From NCBI GenBank assembly GCA_016209205.1, contig JACQWQ010000179.1, forward strand, positions 1 through 43,039: 43,039 bases of DNA. Reading direction: 5' to 3'. The notes beneath the pieces are model-generated. The model worked only from the letters and a program-made list of their open reading frames with translations. It did not search any database and had not been told where the DNA came from. Both the position numbers and the translations under genes were made by a program. The DNA comes from Chloroflexota bacterium (lineage in GTDB: Bacteria; Chloroflexota; Anaerolineae; UBA4142; SHND01). Below, in pieces: positions 15,617 through 24,311 of the stretch; positions within the stretch are counted from its first letter, which is position 1, and each line of letters opens with the position of its first letter.

Positions 15617-17337
15617 GTGCGCTCTCCCCGATAGATGAGTGGAATCTCTACCGTAACGGTTGTCCCTTGCCCCGGTACCGAACGGAGCTTGAGTGTACCA
15701 TGAATGGATTCGACGCGCTCGCGCATGGATTGTAACCCAAACCGCGGACCCAAACCACGTCCCGGATTCGCCGGGTCAAAACCCTGCCCGTCGTCGCCAA
15801 TTTCGATTTGGACAATTTCTGCGCGCCGCGTCATCCGCACCCACGCGTGCTGCGCGTGCGCGTGTTTGCGCACATTGCTCAGGGCTTCTTGCACGACGCG
15901 AATCAATTGTACCTCGACCGCTGGAGAAAAATTCACCTCCACGCCGTCCGCGTCGAACGTCGTCGGCAAATTGCAAAATTGACTGAACCGTTCGACGTAA
16001 CTTGAAAGCGCGGGCACGAGACCGCGTTCGGGACCCACTTCGGTGCGCAGACCCAAAATCAATTCGCGCGTGTCTTGATACAATTCTTGTGAGAGCAGCG
16101 AGAGTTGATCGAGCTGCGTTTCCGCTTGTTCCAGTTTGCCTTGCGCCAAAAATTCGCGCGCGGTGGCGGTCTTGACATTCACAAACCCCAAAATCTGCGC
16201 GAGGGTATCGTGAATTTCGCGCGCGAGGCGTTCGCGTTCCGCCGTCGCCGCGCGACTGCCCAACGTTTCGAACGCGCGCGTTCGTTCCACCGCGAGCGCG
16301 GCTTGGTCGGCGATGCCCGTGAGCAGGGCGCGTTCACTGTCCAGATATTCGCGCGGCGTTCGATTTGCCACACATAGGCAGCCGACGATTTGTCCGTTGC
16401 GCTGGAGCGGAAAATCGAGGTGCGCTTGACGATATTTGAAACGAATCACCGGACATTCGAGAAACTGTCCATCGCCGCGTTCAAAGTGCGCGACGGAAAC
16501 TTCGAACGCGTCCGTCGCGCCGCTCGTGCCCTGCACCACCCACCACCGTTTTTGCTCGTCCCACAAACACAATGCCGACGCTTCCGCGCCAATCAATTCG
16601 CGCGCGCGGTCCACAATCGTGCGCAAGAGTTCTTCGTAATTTTCCGTCGCCGTCACGTCAAGCCCCGCTTGCCACAAACGTTTTTCATCTGCCAGCTGCG
16701 CACGCACGCGTGTCAACTCGCGCGCATCAGCCAGCGCGGCAGCGAGCGCGCGCCCGACCGTTTCAAACCATTCGTATGTAATACGCGCTAATTCGCCGTG
16801 ATACCGCGCCGCAATTTCCAAGACACCCACCGGGTGATTGTACGCCGCAAGCGGAATTTGTACGCGTTCGACGAACCCTTTGCTCGCGAGCGCCGGAGCG
16901 TCGTCCAGCGCACTGTGAAACGTCACGCGTTCGGGTATCACGGGGAGCGCGTTGAAACTTTCGGGAAAAAGTCCGCGATGCATTGCGGGCACGAGTCGCG
17001 CGTCATGCTCCGAGATGTGCCACAACTGCGCGGCGGCTGCGTGTGAAAATTCCAAAATTACGTCGAGCGCGCGCGCCAGCGCTTCTGCCGAATCCGTGCA
17101 AGAAGCGAGCGCGAGTTCCACGTGCGCGAGGGCATTCAATTCCCGCGTGCGCTGCGCGTCATGTTCACGGGCGCGGCGCAAACCGACGACGAGAAGCCCC
17201 GCCAACACGCTCAACCCGACAATGACCGCGCCGCCGAGGGCAAACAGCCAAGGTGTGTCGGGCAAGCTGAAGCGTATGGCCATTCCGGCAATCGCCGCCG
17301 CGATGAGCGGTGCAACGCTGAACCGCAATCCATTCAT
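15613..17337 (-). CDS. membrane sensor histidine kinase, HisKA_3 type, with GAF domains
   Basis: From the ATG at 17337 it has about 574 residues; a GTG at 17427 would add 30. Two membrane spans lie near the N-terminus (VAPLIAAAIAGMAIRF and LFALGGAVIVGLSVLAGLLVVGL), followed by two GAF-like regions. One holds EASALCLWDEQKRWWVVQG and LQRNGQIVGCLCVANR. The dimerisation helix carries REIHDTLAQILGF with the phosphorylated His (about 376). The ATPase domain shows VVQEALSNVRKHA, IGDDGQGFDP and GLGPRFGLQSMRERV. It phosphorylates the NarL-type regulator encoded next to it. The start upstream of 17337 contains a hairpin and looks non-coding. Confidence 0.92.
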   Translation of the reverse strand: MNGLRFSVAPLIAAAIAGMAIRFSLPDTPWLFALGGAVIVGLSVLAGLLVVGLRRAREHDAQRTRELNALAHVELALASCTDSAEALARALDVILEFSHAAAAQLWHISEHDARLVPAMHRGLFPESFNALPVIPERVTFHSALDDAPALASKGFVERVQIPLAAYNHPVGVLEIAARYHGELARITYEWFETVGRALAAALADARELTRVRAQLADEKRLWQAGLDVTATENYEELLRTIVDRARELIGAEASALCLWDEQKRWWVVQGTSGATDAFEVSVAHFERGDGQFLECPVIRFKYRQAHLDFPLQRNGQIVGCLCVANRTPREYLDSERALLTGIADQAALAVERTRAFETLGSRAATAERERLAREIHDTLAQILGFVNVKTATAREFLAQGKLEQAETQLDQLSLLSQELYQDTRELILGLRTEVGPERGLVPALSSYVERFSQFCNLPTTFDADGVEVNFSPAVEVQLIRVVQEALSNVRKHAHAQHAWVRMTRRAEIVQIEIGDDGQGFDPANPGRGLGPRFGLQSMRERVESIHGTLKLRSVPGQGTTVTVEIPLIYRGERT

Positions 17338-17465
17338 GTTTGTGATTTGTTCCCGCACTGTGAACGCTCGAATCGCCAGCGATTCGCTTTCGTTCCCCTT
17401 CCCCTGAACGCTGCGGCGAGCGTTCACTACTTTCGGGTAGGGTATCGAGCGCAGTGAACTACTCT

Positions 17466-17564
17466 AACTGTCATAACAAATTACCCCATCGCAGGTGGAA
17501 TCGTACTTGTGGCATGTCTATAATCCGCATAACGGAATTGTAACGATATATTGGAAAACTGTCA
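17466..17564 (+). promoter_or_regulatory. putative promoter/operator region of the PaaX-benzoyl-CoA-reductase operon
   Basis: The gap between the divergent kinase and PaaX genes has a TATAAT at 17519-17524 but no good -35. The octamer AACTGTCA occurs twice (17466-17473 and 17557-17564), flanking the -10, in direct orientation. Autoregulation by the PaaX-like protein would place its operator here. This is suggestive only. Confidence 0.35.
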
Positions 17565-17572
17565 CATTTCAA

Positions 17573-18436
17573 ATGAGCACGAACAGCATTCGTCCCCAAG
17601 CTCTCATTTTCACACTTTTTGGCGATTACGTTCACGCGCGTGGTGGGCGTATTTGGATTGGGAGTTTGGTCGAATTATTGAGCTTGTTCGGCGTTTCGGA
17701 ACAGGCAGTGCGGACTACCGTTTCGCGCATGACGCGCAGCGGCTGGCTGGCGAGCCAACGCGTTGGCAGCACTTCGTTTTACGCGTTGACCGCGCAAGCA
17801 CAACAGATGTTGGATGAAGGCGCAGCGCGCATTTTTCAGCCGCCCGCCAATAGCGCGCCGTGGGACCACAGCTGGCATTTGGTCACGTATTCCATTCCCG
17901 AAGATCAACGCGAAGCGCGCGATACGTTTCGCCGCGAACTCATGTGGCACGGCTACGGCATGTTAGCCAACACGGTGTGGATTTCGGCGCACCGGCAGCA
18001 AGAACAAATCGCGCAACTCGTCGCACGTTTGAACCTTCAGCCATACGTGCAAACCTTCACCGCTACTCTCGAAGGATTCGTTTCCGAACAAGACATTGTC
18101 GTGCGCAGTTGGGATTTGCAGGCCATCAACGCGGGCTATCAGGAATTTATCGCCAAGCATCGCACGTTATTCGACGACTGTCAACAGCGGCTACAAGCCG
18201 GCGACGCGTTGAACGAGGCGGAATGTTTTGTGCGCCGCTTTAACCTCATCCACGATTATCGGCGCTTTCCGTTTCGCGATCCGCACCTGCCCATCGAACT
18301 TGTACCGCCCGATTGGTGCGGCGTACAAGCGGCAAACTTTTTTCGTGAATATCATCAACTGCTCGCGGAACCGGCGAATCGCTATTTTGATTCCGTTTAC
18401 ACCATGACCTCCGCCGCAAGGAGCACTCGTACATGA
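17573..18436 (+). CDS. PaaX-family transcriptional repressor
   Basis: A 287-residue PaaX-like regulator from the ATG at 17573. The N-terminal winged helix reads PQALIFTLFGDYVHARGGRIWIGSLVELLSLFGVSEQAVRTTVSRMTRSGWL, the PaaX hallmark. The middle has WDHSWHLVTYSIPEDQREARDTFRRELMWHGYGMLANTVWIS, and the end has LIHDYRRFPFRDPHLPIELVPPDW. Known PaaX proteins repress aromatic acyl-CoA pathways and are released by phenylacetyl-CoA. Here, as the first gene of the reductase operon, it likely senses an aryl-CoA such as (amino)benzoyl-CoA. The next gene overlaps by ATGA. Confidence 0.93.
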   Translation: MSTNSIRPQALIFTLFGDYVHARGGRIWIGSLVELLSLFGVSEQAVRTTVSRMTRSGWLASQRVGSTSFYALTAQAQQMLDEGAARIFQPPANSAPWDHSWHLVTYSIPEDQREARDTFRRELMWHGYGMLANTVWISAHRQQEQIAQLVARLNLQPYVQTFTATLEGFVSEQDIVVRSWDLQAINAGYQEFIAKHRTLFDDCQQRLQAGDALNEAECFVRRFNLIHDYRRFPFRDPHLPIELVPPDWCGVQAANFFREYHQLLAEPANRYFDSVYTMTSAARSTRT

Positions 18437-19395
18437 CCAATAAATTTCCCGCGCGTCCCGCCGACGCGTTTCCGTTCCAAGAAATCATTTACACGAAACA
18501 AGATTGGGTCGCACGTGTCACCATCAATCGCCCCGAAGTCTTTAACGCGTATTCGACGCTGACGATTCGCGAACTCACTGCCGCGTTCAAAGACGCGATG
18601 TGGGACGATGCGGTCGCGGTGATCGTGTTGACCGGCGCAGGCGACAAAGCATTTTGCACGGGCGGCGATGTCAAAGAGTACGCCGAAGTGTTTACCCAGC
18701 GCCCGCGCGATTATTGGAAATGGATGGGCGAATTCATCGAGTGTCACGATGTACTGCGCAACATCGGCAAGCCCGTGATTGCGCGCATCAACGGCATCGT
18801 CGCGGGCGGCGGCAATGAATTCAACATGTCGTGCGATCTCGCGGTCATGGCAGACCACGCGACGATTCGCCAAGTCGGCACGCGCGTCGGTTCCGTCGCG
18901 GCAGGCGGCGCAACGCAGTGGTTACCGATCATGGTCGGCGACCGGCGCGCGCGCGAAATGTTGTTGACGTGCGAACCGATTGACGCGGCGACCGCGCTCG
19001 ATTGGGGCTTGGTCAATCGCGTCGTGCCGTACGCGCAGTTGGACGACGCGGTGAATGCCCTCGCAGAAAAATTGATTGACAAATTTCCCGAATGCACGCG
19101 CTACACCAAAGCCCAAGTCAATTACTGGAAAGAAATGGCGTGGGCGCAAACGATTCGGCACGCGCAAGATTGGTTGTCCTTGCATTTTGCGACGACCGAG
19201 CCGTACGAAGGCATGACGGCGTTCGTCGAAAAACGCAAACCGCGTTATCGCGAAATGCGCGCGCAAGCGCTGGAAGGCGCGCCCGAATTTCTCTTTGGCG
19301 CGTACGCGCAAACGTGTCCCGCGTGCGGCACAAAAGGTCTGCCCAGTGAATTTGAATTCTGCGGCAGGTGCGGCACAAAGCTCACCGAAGAATAG
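18433..19395 (+). CDS. 6-oxocyclohex-1-ene-carbonyl-CoA hydrolase-like crotonase with C-terminal zinc ribbon
   Basis: A 320-residue crotonase-fold protein. VLTGAGDKAFCTGGDVKEYAEVF, KPVIARINGIVAGGGNEFNMSCDLAVMAD and VGSVAAGGATQWLPIMVG follow the pattern of BamA/Oah ring hydrolases (GAGDKAFCTGG, KEYAE, GSAAIGGATDFLPVMIG) better than ordinary enoyl-CoA hydratases, as does KLIDKFPECT. BamA opens the ring of 6-oxocyclohex-1-ene-carbonyl-CoA after benzoyl-CoA reduction. This protein is shorter than typical BamA (about 375). It also has an extra C-terminal zinc ribbon, CPACG...CGRCGTKL, in its last 25 residues. It overlaps paaX and precedes the reductase genes. Ring hydrolase is likely; a diene hydratase or hydrolase of an amino-oxo analogue is possible. 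Confidence 0.75.
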   Translation: MTNKFPARPADAFPFQEIIYTKQDWVARVTINRPEVFNAYSTLTIRELTAAFKDAMWDDAVAVIVLTGAGDKAFCTGGDVKEYAEVFTQRPRDYWKWMGEFIECHDVLRNIGKPVIARINGIVAGGGNEFNMSCDLAVMADHATIRQVGTRVGSVAAGGATQWLPIMVGDRRAREMLLTCEPIDAATALDWGLVNRVVPYAQLDDAVNALAEKLIDKFPECTRYTKAQVNYWKEMAWAQTIRHAQDWLSLHFATTEPYEGMTAFVEKRKPRYREMRAQALEGAPEFLFGAYAQTCPACGTKGLPSEFEFCGRCGTKLTEE

Positions 19396-19500
19396 TGCGA
19401 TGAACTGCATCGCCTTCATCGGCAAAAGAATGACACAAAATAAACCAAAGAATGAAGCTTCCACAAACATTCTTTGTCTTGCTTTGACATTCTTTTGCCG
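19395..19500. repeat. nested inverted repeat with copy 2 of the dispersed 20-bp element
   Basis: GTGCGATGAACTGCATCGCC opens the element right at the preceding stop. CGGCAAAAGAATG (19420-19432) pairs with CATTCTTTTGCCG (19488-19500), and inside CAAAGAATG (19446-19454) pairs with CATTCTTTG (19468-19476). The stem lies 30 bases before the next gene and could affect its expression. Confidence 0.75.
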
Positions 19501-19530
19501 TAGTTTTCCAAACTACGGATGGAGTGAAAC

Positions 19531-20691
19531 ATGAACGTCCTCGACAACTGGCGGGATAAACCTCTCGACGAAATTTTTTACATGTGCCGTGAGCTCGTCG
19601 AAGACCCGGACTTTCCGACGGTCAAACGTTGGCGCGCGGCGGGCGGCAAGGTGCTCGGACATTTTCAAGTGTACTTTCCCGAAGAGCTCGCGCACGCGGC
19701 GGGAATGCTGCCCGTCAAAGTGCGCGGCGCGCCGTTGGACGTGCGCCAAGCCGATTCGCATTTTGGTTCGTACCTCTGCTCCATCCTCAAAAGTTCGCTC
19801 GAACTCGCGCTGACCAAGCGTTTGGAGCTGGACATGTTTGTGTCTACGCCGATTTGCGATGCCTCGCGCAATCTCGCCGCGATTTGGGGACGCAACATGC
19901 CGTACCCGTCGCAAATTATCTATCTGCCGCAGAATGCCAACTCGCGTCACTCGGTACAGTATTTGAGTGAAGAATATGCGCGCGTGCTGCGCGACATTGA
20001 AGCGGTGACGGGACGCGAAGTGAGCGCGGACGATCTGCGCCGCTCGATTGCGGTGTTTAACGAGAATCGCGCGCTCCTCCGCGAGCTGTACCAGATCAAA
20101 CGTGAAACGCCGTGGCTGTTGAGCGTGGACGAAGCGTACGTCCTCGTCGCGCTCGGCGGCATGATTCCGCGCGAGGAGCACAACGAGCTTTTGGATTACG
20201 TGATTCCGCTGATTCGAGAGCGCGGCGCGCGCAAGCAAGACAAGATTCGCGTCGTGTTCGAGGGCGGTTTTTGCGAACAGCCGCCGCTGGATTTGCTGCG
20301 CGTCATTGCGCGTTCGTGTTATGTCGTGGACGACGATTTGCTCATCGGCTTGCGTTGGATTTTGGACGATGTGCCAACCGCAGGCGATCCGCTGTGGAAT
20401 CTCGCCGACGCGTATTTGAATCAATCCTCGTACAGTCCCGTACAGCACGATTTACGCAAGCCCAAAGAAAAAATGCTGCTCCAACGTATTCACGACGCGC
20501 ACGCCGAAGCGGCTATCATTTCTGCCGCGAAAATGTGCGAACCGGGATTGGACGAACAGGTCGCGTACTCGAAAGCGCTGGATCACGAAAACATTCCGTA
20601 CTTTGTCAGCGAGTTCGAGGAAAAGATGACGAGTTTCGACAGTTTGCAGATTCAGTTGGAAACGTTCGTCGAGAATTTGTTGTTTGAGTAA
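19531..20691 (+). CDS. bcrC: benzoyl-CoA reductase-type subunit (BcrC/BzdN-like)
   Basis: A 386-residue member of the benzoyl-CoA reductase/2-hydroxyacyl-CoA dehydratase family, one of the two FeS subunits that bind the aryl-CoA and catalyse ATP-driven dearomatisation. Visible signatures are [55 protein letters not shown] and [17 protein letters not shown]. Conserved cysteines in SYLC, PICD and GFCEQ are cluster-ligand candidates. [10 protein letters not shown] followed by the ILDDVP block is typical of BcrC rather than of hydroxyglutaryl-CoA dehydratase. Subunit sizes across the operon resemble the Azoarcus (Bzd) subclass. The substrate could be benzoyl-CoA or an amino/hydroxy derivative. 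Confidence 0.88.
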   Translation: MNVLDNWRDKPLDEIFYMCRELVEDPDFPTVKRWRAAGGKVLGHFQVYFPEELAHAAGMLPVKVRGAPLDVRQADSHFGSYLCSILKSSLELALTKRLELDMFVSTPICDASRNLAAIWGRNMPYPSQIIYLPQNANSRHSVQYLSEEYARVLRDIEAVTGREVSADDLRRSIAVFNENRALLRELYQIKRETPWLLSVDEAYVLVALGGMIPREEHNELLDYVIPLIRERGARKQDKIRVVFEGGFCEQPPLDLLRVIARSCYVVDDDLLIGLRWILDDVPTAGDPLWNLADAYLNQSSYSPVQHDLRKPKEKMLLQRIHDAHAEAAIISAAKMCEPGLDEQVAYSKALDHENIPYFVSEFEEKMTSFDSLQIQLETFVENLLFE

Positions 20692-20692
20692 A

Positions 20693-20747
20693 GTGACGGG
20701 TGACGGGTGACGAGTGACGGGGACAATGCAATCCTGTCACCCGTCAC
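20693..20747. repeat. GTGACGG tandem/inverted repeat between reductase subunit genes
   Basis: GTGACGGGTGAC (20693-20704) is followed by further GTGACGG units and its exact reverse complement GTCACCCGTCAC (20736-20747). The structure lies within the operon, between the stop of the BcrC-like gene and the ribosome site of the BcrB-like gene. Confidence 0.75.
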
Positions 20748-20775
20748 TTGTCACCTTCTCCTTTTCGAGGTCAGT

Positions 20776-22065
20776 ATGTCTGAGCACAACGGTCATGAAA
20801 TCGTCGGGCGCGGCGCCAAAGAGGGCGGGCGTTTGTTTCGCGAATGGTTCGAGCAATTGAGCCACGCGCCGGAACGCGGCGAACAAGTCGCGTATGTTTT
20901 CGTCATGGGCAGCATCACGGAAATCTTGCGCGCGTTCGATTTTCAGGTCTCGTTTCCCGAAATCAATGCGCTGCAGACCGCCGTGCGCCGCACCGCGCAC
21001 GAATACTTGAATGTCGCCGAAGATTACGGCTACTCGCCCGACATTTGCGGGTACGTCAAAGCCGACTTCGGAATGCAGCTCCGCAACGGCGAACATCCGA
21101 TGGGACGCATTCCCAAACCGAACCTCGCCGTGTACACCAACGCGTGCAACACGTACTTGAAGTGGGCAGAGATTTGGGAGCGGATGTACAACATCCCGAG
21201 CTTTGCGATTGACGTGCCCGGCGCGCGCAGCGCAGACTATTACGCGCGCGAGGGACGCGGGGATTTCGACCGCGACCGCAAATATGTAGAAGCGCAATTG
21301 CGCGAATTGATTGCGCTGTGCGAAGAAATGACGGGCAAAAAATTCGACGTGGACAAACTGCGCGAAACGATGGCGTACACCAACGCAATGGGCACGGGCT
21401 ATCAACGCCTGTTGGACTTGAACAAGAGCCAGCCCGCCGTGTTCAACGCGGTCAACGAAGGCACGATCTATCTCGGCGTGGCGAACGGTTTGCGCGGCAG
21501 TCGCGCCGGCGCCCAGTATTTCCGCGAGCTCGTGCAAGAGATGGAATACAAAGCCGCGCATCACATTGGCACGGTCGTAGACGAAAAATATCGCTTGCTC
21601 TTTGTCGGCGTGCCGTGTTATCCCATCTTTCGCCGTTTCTATGAATTGTTCGCGGAGTGGGGGGGGGTGTTTTTGGGTTCGACGTACCTGTGGTTTGCCG
21701 CCGGTGGTTTGGAACTCGGGCACCAGTACGATTTGAACAAGCCCATCGAAAGTTTGGCGGAAGGTGTTTTGTTGATGGTGCGCAACGCGATGGATGCGAT
21801 GTTCTTTCAAGACCGCATTCTCGTGGACATGCTCCAGCCGTATCACGTAGACGGCATCGTGTATCATCCCATCAAGAGCTGTCGCACCGTCTCGTCGGGG
21901 CTTGCCGACAATCGCCGCGCGGTCATGCAGCAGTCCGATGTCATGTCGCTCTACATCGAATCGGATCACATGGACAAGCGCGTCGTTTCGGAAGCGCAAA
22001 TGAAAAATCGCATTGACGCGTTCTTTGAAGGATTAGCCACGCGGAAATTGAGAGCAGCGGCGTGA
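20776..22065 (+). CDS. bcrB: benzoyl-CoA reductase-type subunit (BcrB/BzdO-like)
   Basis: A 429-residue partner of the preceding subunit, starting at the ATG after CGAGGTCAGT; an earlier in-frame start would run through the repeat. The N-terminal part has YVFVMGSITEILRAFDFQVSFPEINALQ, then YTNACNTYLKWAEIWERMYNIP, GVPCYPIFRRFYELFAEWGG and YHPIKSCRTVSSGLADNRR. Cysteines in NACN, VPCY and KSCR are candidate [4Fe-4S] ligands. Together with the BcrC-like protein it forms the substrate-reducing module. A run of nine G occurs at about 21659-21667 (EWGGVFL), a possible slippage site. Confidence 0.88.
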   Translation: MSEHNGHEIVGRGAKEGGRLFREWFEQLSHAPERGEQVAYVFVMGSITEILRAFDFQVSFPEINALQTAVRRTAHEYLNVAEDYGYSPDICGYVKADFGMQLRNGEHPMGRIPKPNLAVYTNACNTYLKWAEIWERMYNIPSFAIDVPGARSADYYAREGRGDFDRDRKYVEAQLRELIALCEEMTGKKFDVDKLRETMAYTNAMGTGYQRLLDLNKSQPAVFNAVNEGTIYLGVANGLRGSRAGAQYFRELVQEMEYKAAHHIGTVVDEKYRLLFVGVPCYPIFRRFYELFAEWGGVFLGSTYLWFAAGGLELGHQYDLNKPIESLAEGVLLMVRNAMDAMFFQDRILVDMLQPYHVDGIVYHPIKSCRTVSSGLADNRRAVMQQSDVMSLYIESDHMDKRVVSEAQMKNRIDAFFEGLATRKLRAAA

Positions 22066-22297
22066 GGCGTGAAACGTGAAACGTGAAACGTCAAATGCCA
22101 AACGTGAAACGTGAGGCGTGAAACGTGAAACGGCAAACGTCAAACGTGAAGCTGCCTGCCCTGAATGCAATGAAGGGTGAAACGTGAATGATTTGACGTT
22201 TGACGCATGACGTTTGACGCATGACGTTTGACGCATGACGTTTGACGCATGACGTTTGACGTTTGACGCATGACGCATGACAATTGATGGAGGTCGT
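22066..22297. repeat. large inverted array of AAACGTG and TTTGACGCATGACG units
   Basis: From 22066 to about 22150 the sequence is mostly (G)AAACGTG units with CAAACGT variants. From 22193 to 22280 it is TTTGACGCATGACG units, which are largely complementary (ACGTTT/AAACGT). The 230-base gap separates the catalytic subunits from the ATPase subunits and could fold into a very long imperfect hairpin. Confidence 0.85.
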
Positions 22298-23113
22298 ATG
22301 GCTTTTGCAGCCGGTGTAGATGTCGGTTCGACGCAAACCAAAGCAATTATTCTGGACGAAGACGCGCGCATTGTCGGACGCGCGATTATTGATACGGGCG
22401 CGAACGTGGTCAAAGCCGCCGAGAGCGCGTATTTCGCCGCGCTCGCGCAAGGCGGGATTGATGAAGAAGAAGTCGGCTACGTCGTCGGCACGGGCTATGG
22501 TCGCTACAAAGTCACTTTCGGCGACACGCAGATCACCGAAATCAGCTGTCACGCCCGCGGCGCGACGCACATGTTCCCCGGCACGCGCACGGTGCTCGAC
22601 ATGGGCGGGCAAGACACCAAAGCGATTCGCGTGCATCCCAACGGCGAAGTGATTGACTTCTGCATGAACGACAAATGCGCGGCGGGCACGGGACGGTTTC
22701 TGCAATCGGCGGCGGCGGCGCTTGATATTCCGCTGGGCGAATTGGGCAGCGTGGCGTTGCGCGCGGAAAAAGCCACGCCGATCAGTACGACCTGCACCGT
22801 GTTTGCGGAATCCGAAGTGTTGTCGTGGCTGGGCAAGGGGAAAAAGATTGACGAAATTTTGCTCGGCGTGCATCGTTCGATTGGTTCGCGTTCGATGGGT
22901 TTATTGAAACGCGTGGGGATTGAGAATGAGGTCACTTTTACCGGCGGCGTGACGCGCAATCCGGGCATGGTGCACGTGTTGAACGAATTGCTCGATACCC
23001 AAATGAACATCAGCGAAGAATCGCATTACATGGGCGCGTTGGGCGCGGCGCTATTCGCATTGGATCGCATCAAGAACAGCCGCGCGCCGATTGCAACGAA
23101 AGAGGTGGCGTAA
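22298..23113 (+). CDS. ATPase subunit of benzoyl-CoA reductase-type enzyme (BadF/BadG/BcrA/D family), first copy
   Basis: A 271-residue ASKHA-type ATPase. The ATG at 22298 follows GGAGGTCGT and is preferred over one seven codons upstream. [16 protein letters not shown] is the phosphate-1 motif, [26 protein letters not shown] and [12 protein letters not shown] the adenosine and phosphate-2 regions. The two cysteines that bridge a [4Fe-4S] cluster between subunits are in [12 protein letters not shown] and [12 protein letters not shown]. Such ATPases couple ATP hydrolysis to low-potential electron transfer into the BcrB/C module. Both ATPases here are short, as in the Azoarcus Bzd enzyme, rather than one long and one short as in Thauera. 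Confidence 0.9.
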   Translation: MAFAAGVDVGSTQTKAIILDEDARIVGRAIIDTGANVVKAAESAYFAALAQGGIDEEEVGYVVGTGYGRYKVTFGDTQITEISCHARGATHMFPGTRTVLDMGGQDTKAIRVHPNGEVIDFCMNDKCAAGTGRFLQSAAAALDIPLGELGSVALRAEKATPISTTCTVFAESEVLSWLGKGKKIDEILLGVHRSIGSRSMGLLKRVGIENEVTFTGGVTRNPGMVHVLNELLDTQMNISEESHYMGALGAALFALDRIKNSRAPIATKEVA

Positions 23114-23952
23114 TGTACACCGCTGGCATTGACGTAGGTTCCACGTACACCAAAGCGATTGTTCTGGATGAACAAGGCAGCATCGTCGGCAAGGGCATGA
23201 ATGCGACGGGCTTTCGTCTCGCCGAAGCCGCAACGCAGGCGTACGAGCAGGCGTTGGCGCAAGCCCATCTCGACGCGCAAGCGATTGCGTACATTGCGAG
23301 CACTGGTTATGGTCGCTTTCAAGTTCCGTTTTGCGATGTCCAGGTCACTGACCTTTCGGCGCACGCGCGCGGCGCGTATCATTTTTTCCCCAATACCAAA
23401 ACCGTTTTGGACGTCGGCGGACAAACGATGAAGGCGAGTCGTTTGGGCGAACACGGCAAGGTGCGCCAATTTCGCCTGAACGACAAATGCGCGGCGGGCA
23501 CGGGCGCGTTTCTCGAAAAGACCGCGCGTTACATGGGCTATCGGATTGAAGAAATCGGTCCCTTGATTTCGACCTCCAAAGACGCGGTTGCCATTTCGAG
23601 CGTGTGCGCGGTGTTTGCAGAATCCGAAGTCATCAATCACGTTTCGAGCGGCAGCACCCCGGCGGACATTATGCACGGCGCGATCGTGTCGCTCGTGGAT
23701 CGTTCGGTGCAATTGATGAAGCGCGTGCAAATGGAGCCCGAATTTACATTGGTCGGCGGCATTTTGCGTTTCGATACGATGGTGCGCGTCGTCCGCGACC
23801 GCTTGAAGGCGCATGCGAATGTGCCGCCCGGCGATTTGCCCCAGTACACCGGCGCGTTGGGTGCGGCGATTCTGGCGCAGCGGCGCTTGAAAAAATTGCA
23901 AAGCAACGGGCACGCCCGCGCAGAGCTCGACGCAGAGGCGTTGCCAAGCTGA
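23113..23952 (+). CDS. ATPase subunit of benzoyl-CoA reductase-type enzyme (BadF/BadG/BcrA/D family), second copy
   Basis: A 279-residue paralogue of the previous gene, overlapping it by one base (TAATG). [74 protein letters not shown], and SSVCAVFAESEV are intact, so both cluster cysteines are kept. VLDVGGQTMKA instead of the usual GGQDxKA is a small departure in the phosphate-2 loop. Two different ATPases plus two FeS subunits distinguish a benzoyl-CoA-reductase-type complex from hydroxyacyl-CoA dehydratases, which use one activator homodimer. Confidence 0.9.
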   Translation: MYTAGIDVGSTYTKAIVLDEQGSIVGKGMNATGFRLAEAATQAYEQALAQAHLDAQAIAYIASTGYGRFQVPFCDVQVTDLSAHARGAYHFFPNTKTVLDVGGQTMKASRLGEHGKVRQFRLNDKCAAGTGAFLEKTARYMGYRIEEIGPLISTSKDAVAISSVCAVFAESEVINHVSSGSTPADIMHGAIVSLVDRSVQLMKRVQMEPEFTLVGGILRFDTMVRVVRDRLKAHANVPPGDLPQYTGALGAAILAQRRLKKLQSNGHARAELDAEALPS

Positions 23953-24206
23953 TGGCGAACGAAGGTTTAGCGGCGCTGGTCAAACCGCGCACCCGCAGCG
24001 AAGCCGAATTGCGCGCCGAAGGTTGGACGCGACGCTTTGTCGGCGGTCCGCCGCGCTTGCAGGAAATGGTCGAGCTGTATCGTTCGCTTGGCTATGAGGT
24101 GTGGCTCGAACCGCAAGCGCCGGACGAATTACGCGACGAGTGTGAAGATTGTTTGTTGGCGCTCGCGTTGTTTCGCGTGGTGTATACGCGACGCACACAG
24201 ACCTGA
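23952..24206 (+). CDS. small conserved-looking CxxC protein linked to the reductase
   Basis: An 84-residue protein whose ATG overlaps the previous stop by one base (TGATG), so it is translationally coupled to the reductase ATPase. GWTRRFVGGPPRLQEMVELYRSLGYEVWLEP is followed by DECEDCLLALALFRVVYTRRTQT. The CEDC pair near residues 65-68 and the final YTRR suggest a small metal-binding or assembly protein, but I cannot name the family. The last two codons and the stop (CAG ACC TGA) are supplied by a dispersed palindromic repeat that begins at 24199. Confidence 0.7.
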   Translation: MANEGLAALVKPRTRSEAELRAEGWTRRFVGGPPRLQEMVELYRSLGYEVWLEPQAPDELRDECEDCLLALALFRVVYTRRTQT

Positions 24207-24300
24207 CAGGTTTTTGTCGCGTGCGCGTCACGAACACCATGCACGATGTAGAGCGCGTCCGCGACATGTGAAACGTACATCTCAAAAACCTGTCAGGTCT
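24199..24300. repeat. inverted-repeat element (AGACCTGACAGG family), copy A
   Basis: AGACCTGACAGGTTTTTG (24199-24216) and its exact reverse complement (24283-24300) bracket a 66-base centre. The left arm contains the stop codon of the CxxC protein gene. The same arm motif occurs at 36375-36440, and a relative (CCTGTGAGGTCTT) in the element at 3169-3215. Confidence 0.85.
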
Positions 24301-24311
24301 TGGGCTGACCG

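Noticed and set aside
20737-21999. 420-codon minus-strand frame opposite the BcrB-like gene
   Set aside because: Shadow of a GC-rich gene; the plus strand carries the conserved cysteine motifs and a ribosome site.
19531-23952. 2-hydroxyacyl-CoA dehydratase (HgdAB with activator HgdC) instead of benzoyl-CoA reductase
   Set aside because: Two distinct ATPases, [10 protein letters not shown] and the ILDDVP block, plus the BamA-like and PaaX neighbours favour the benzoyl-CoA reductase branch; phylogeny would settle it.
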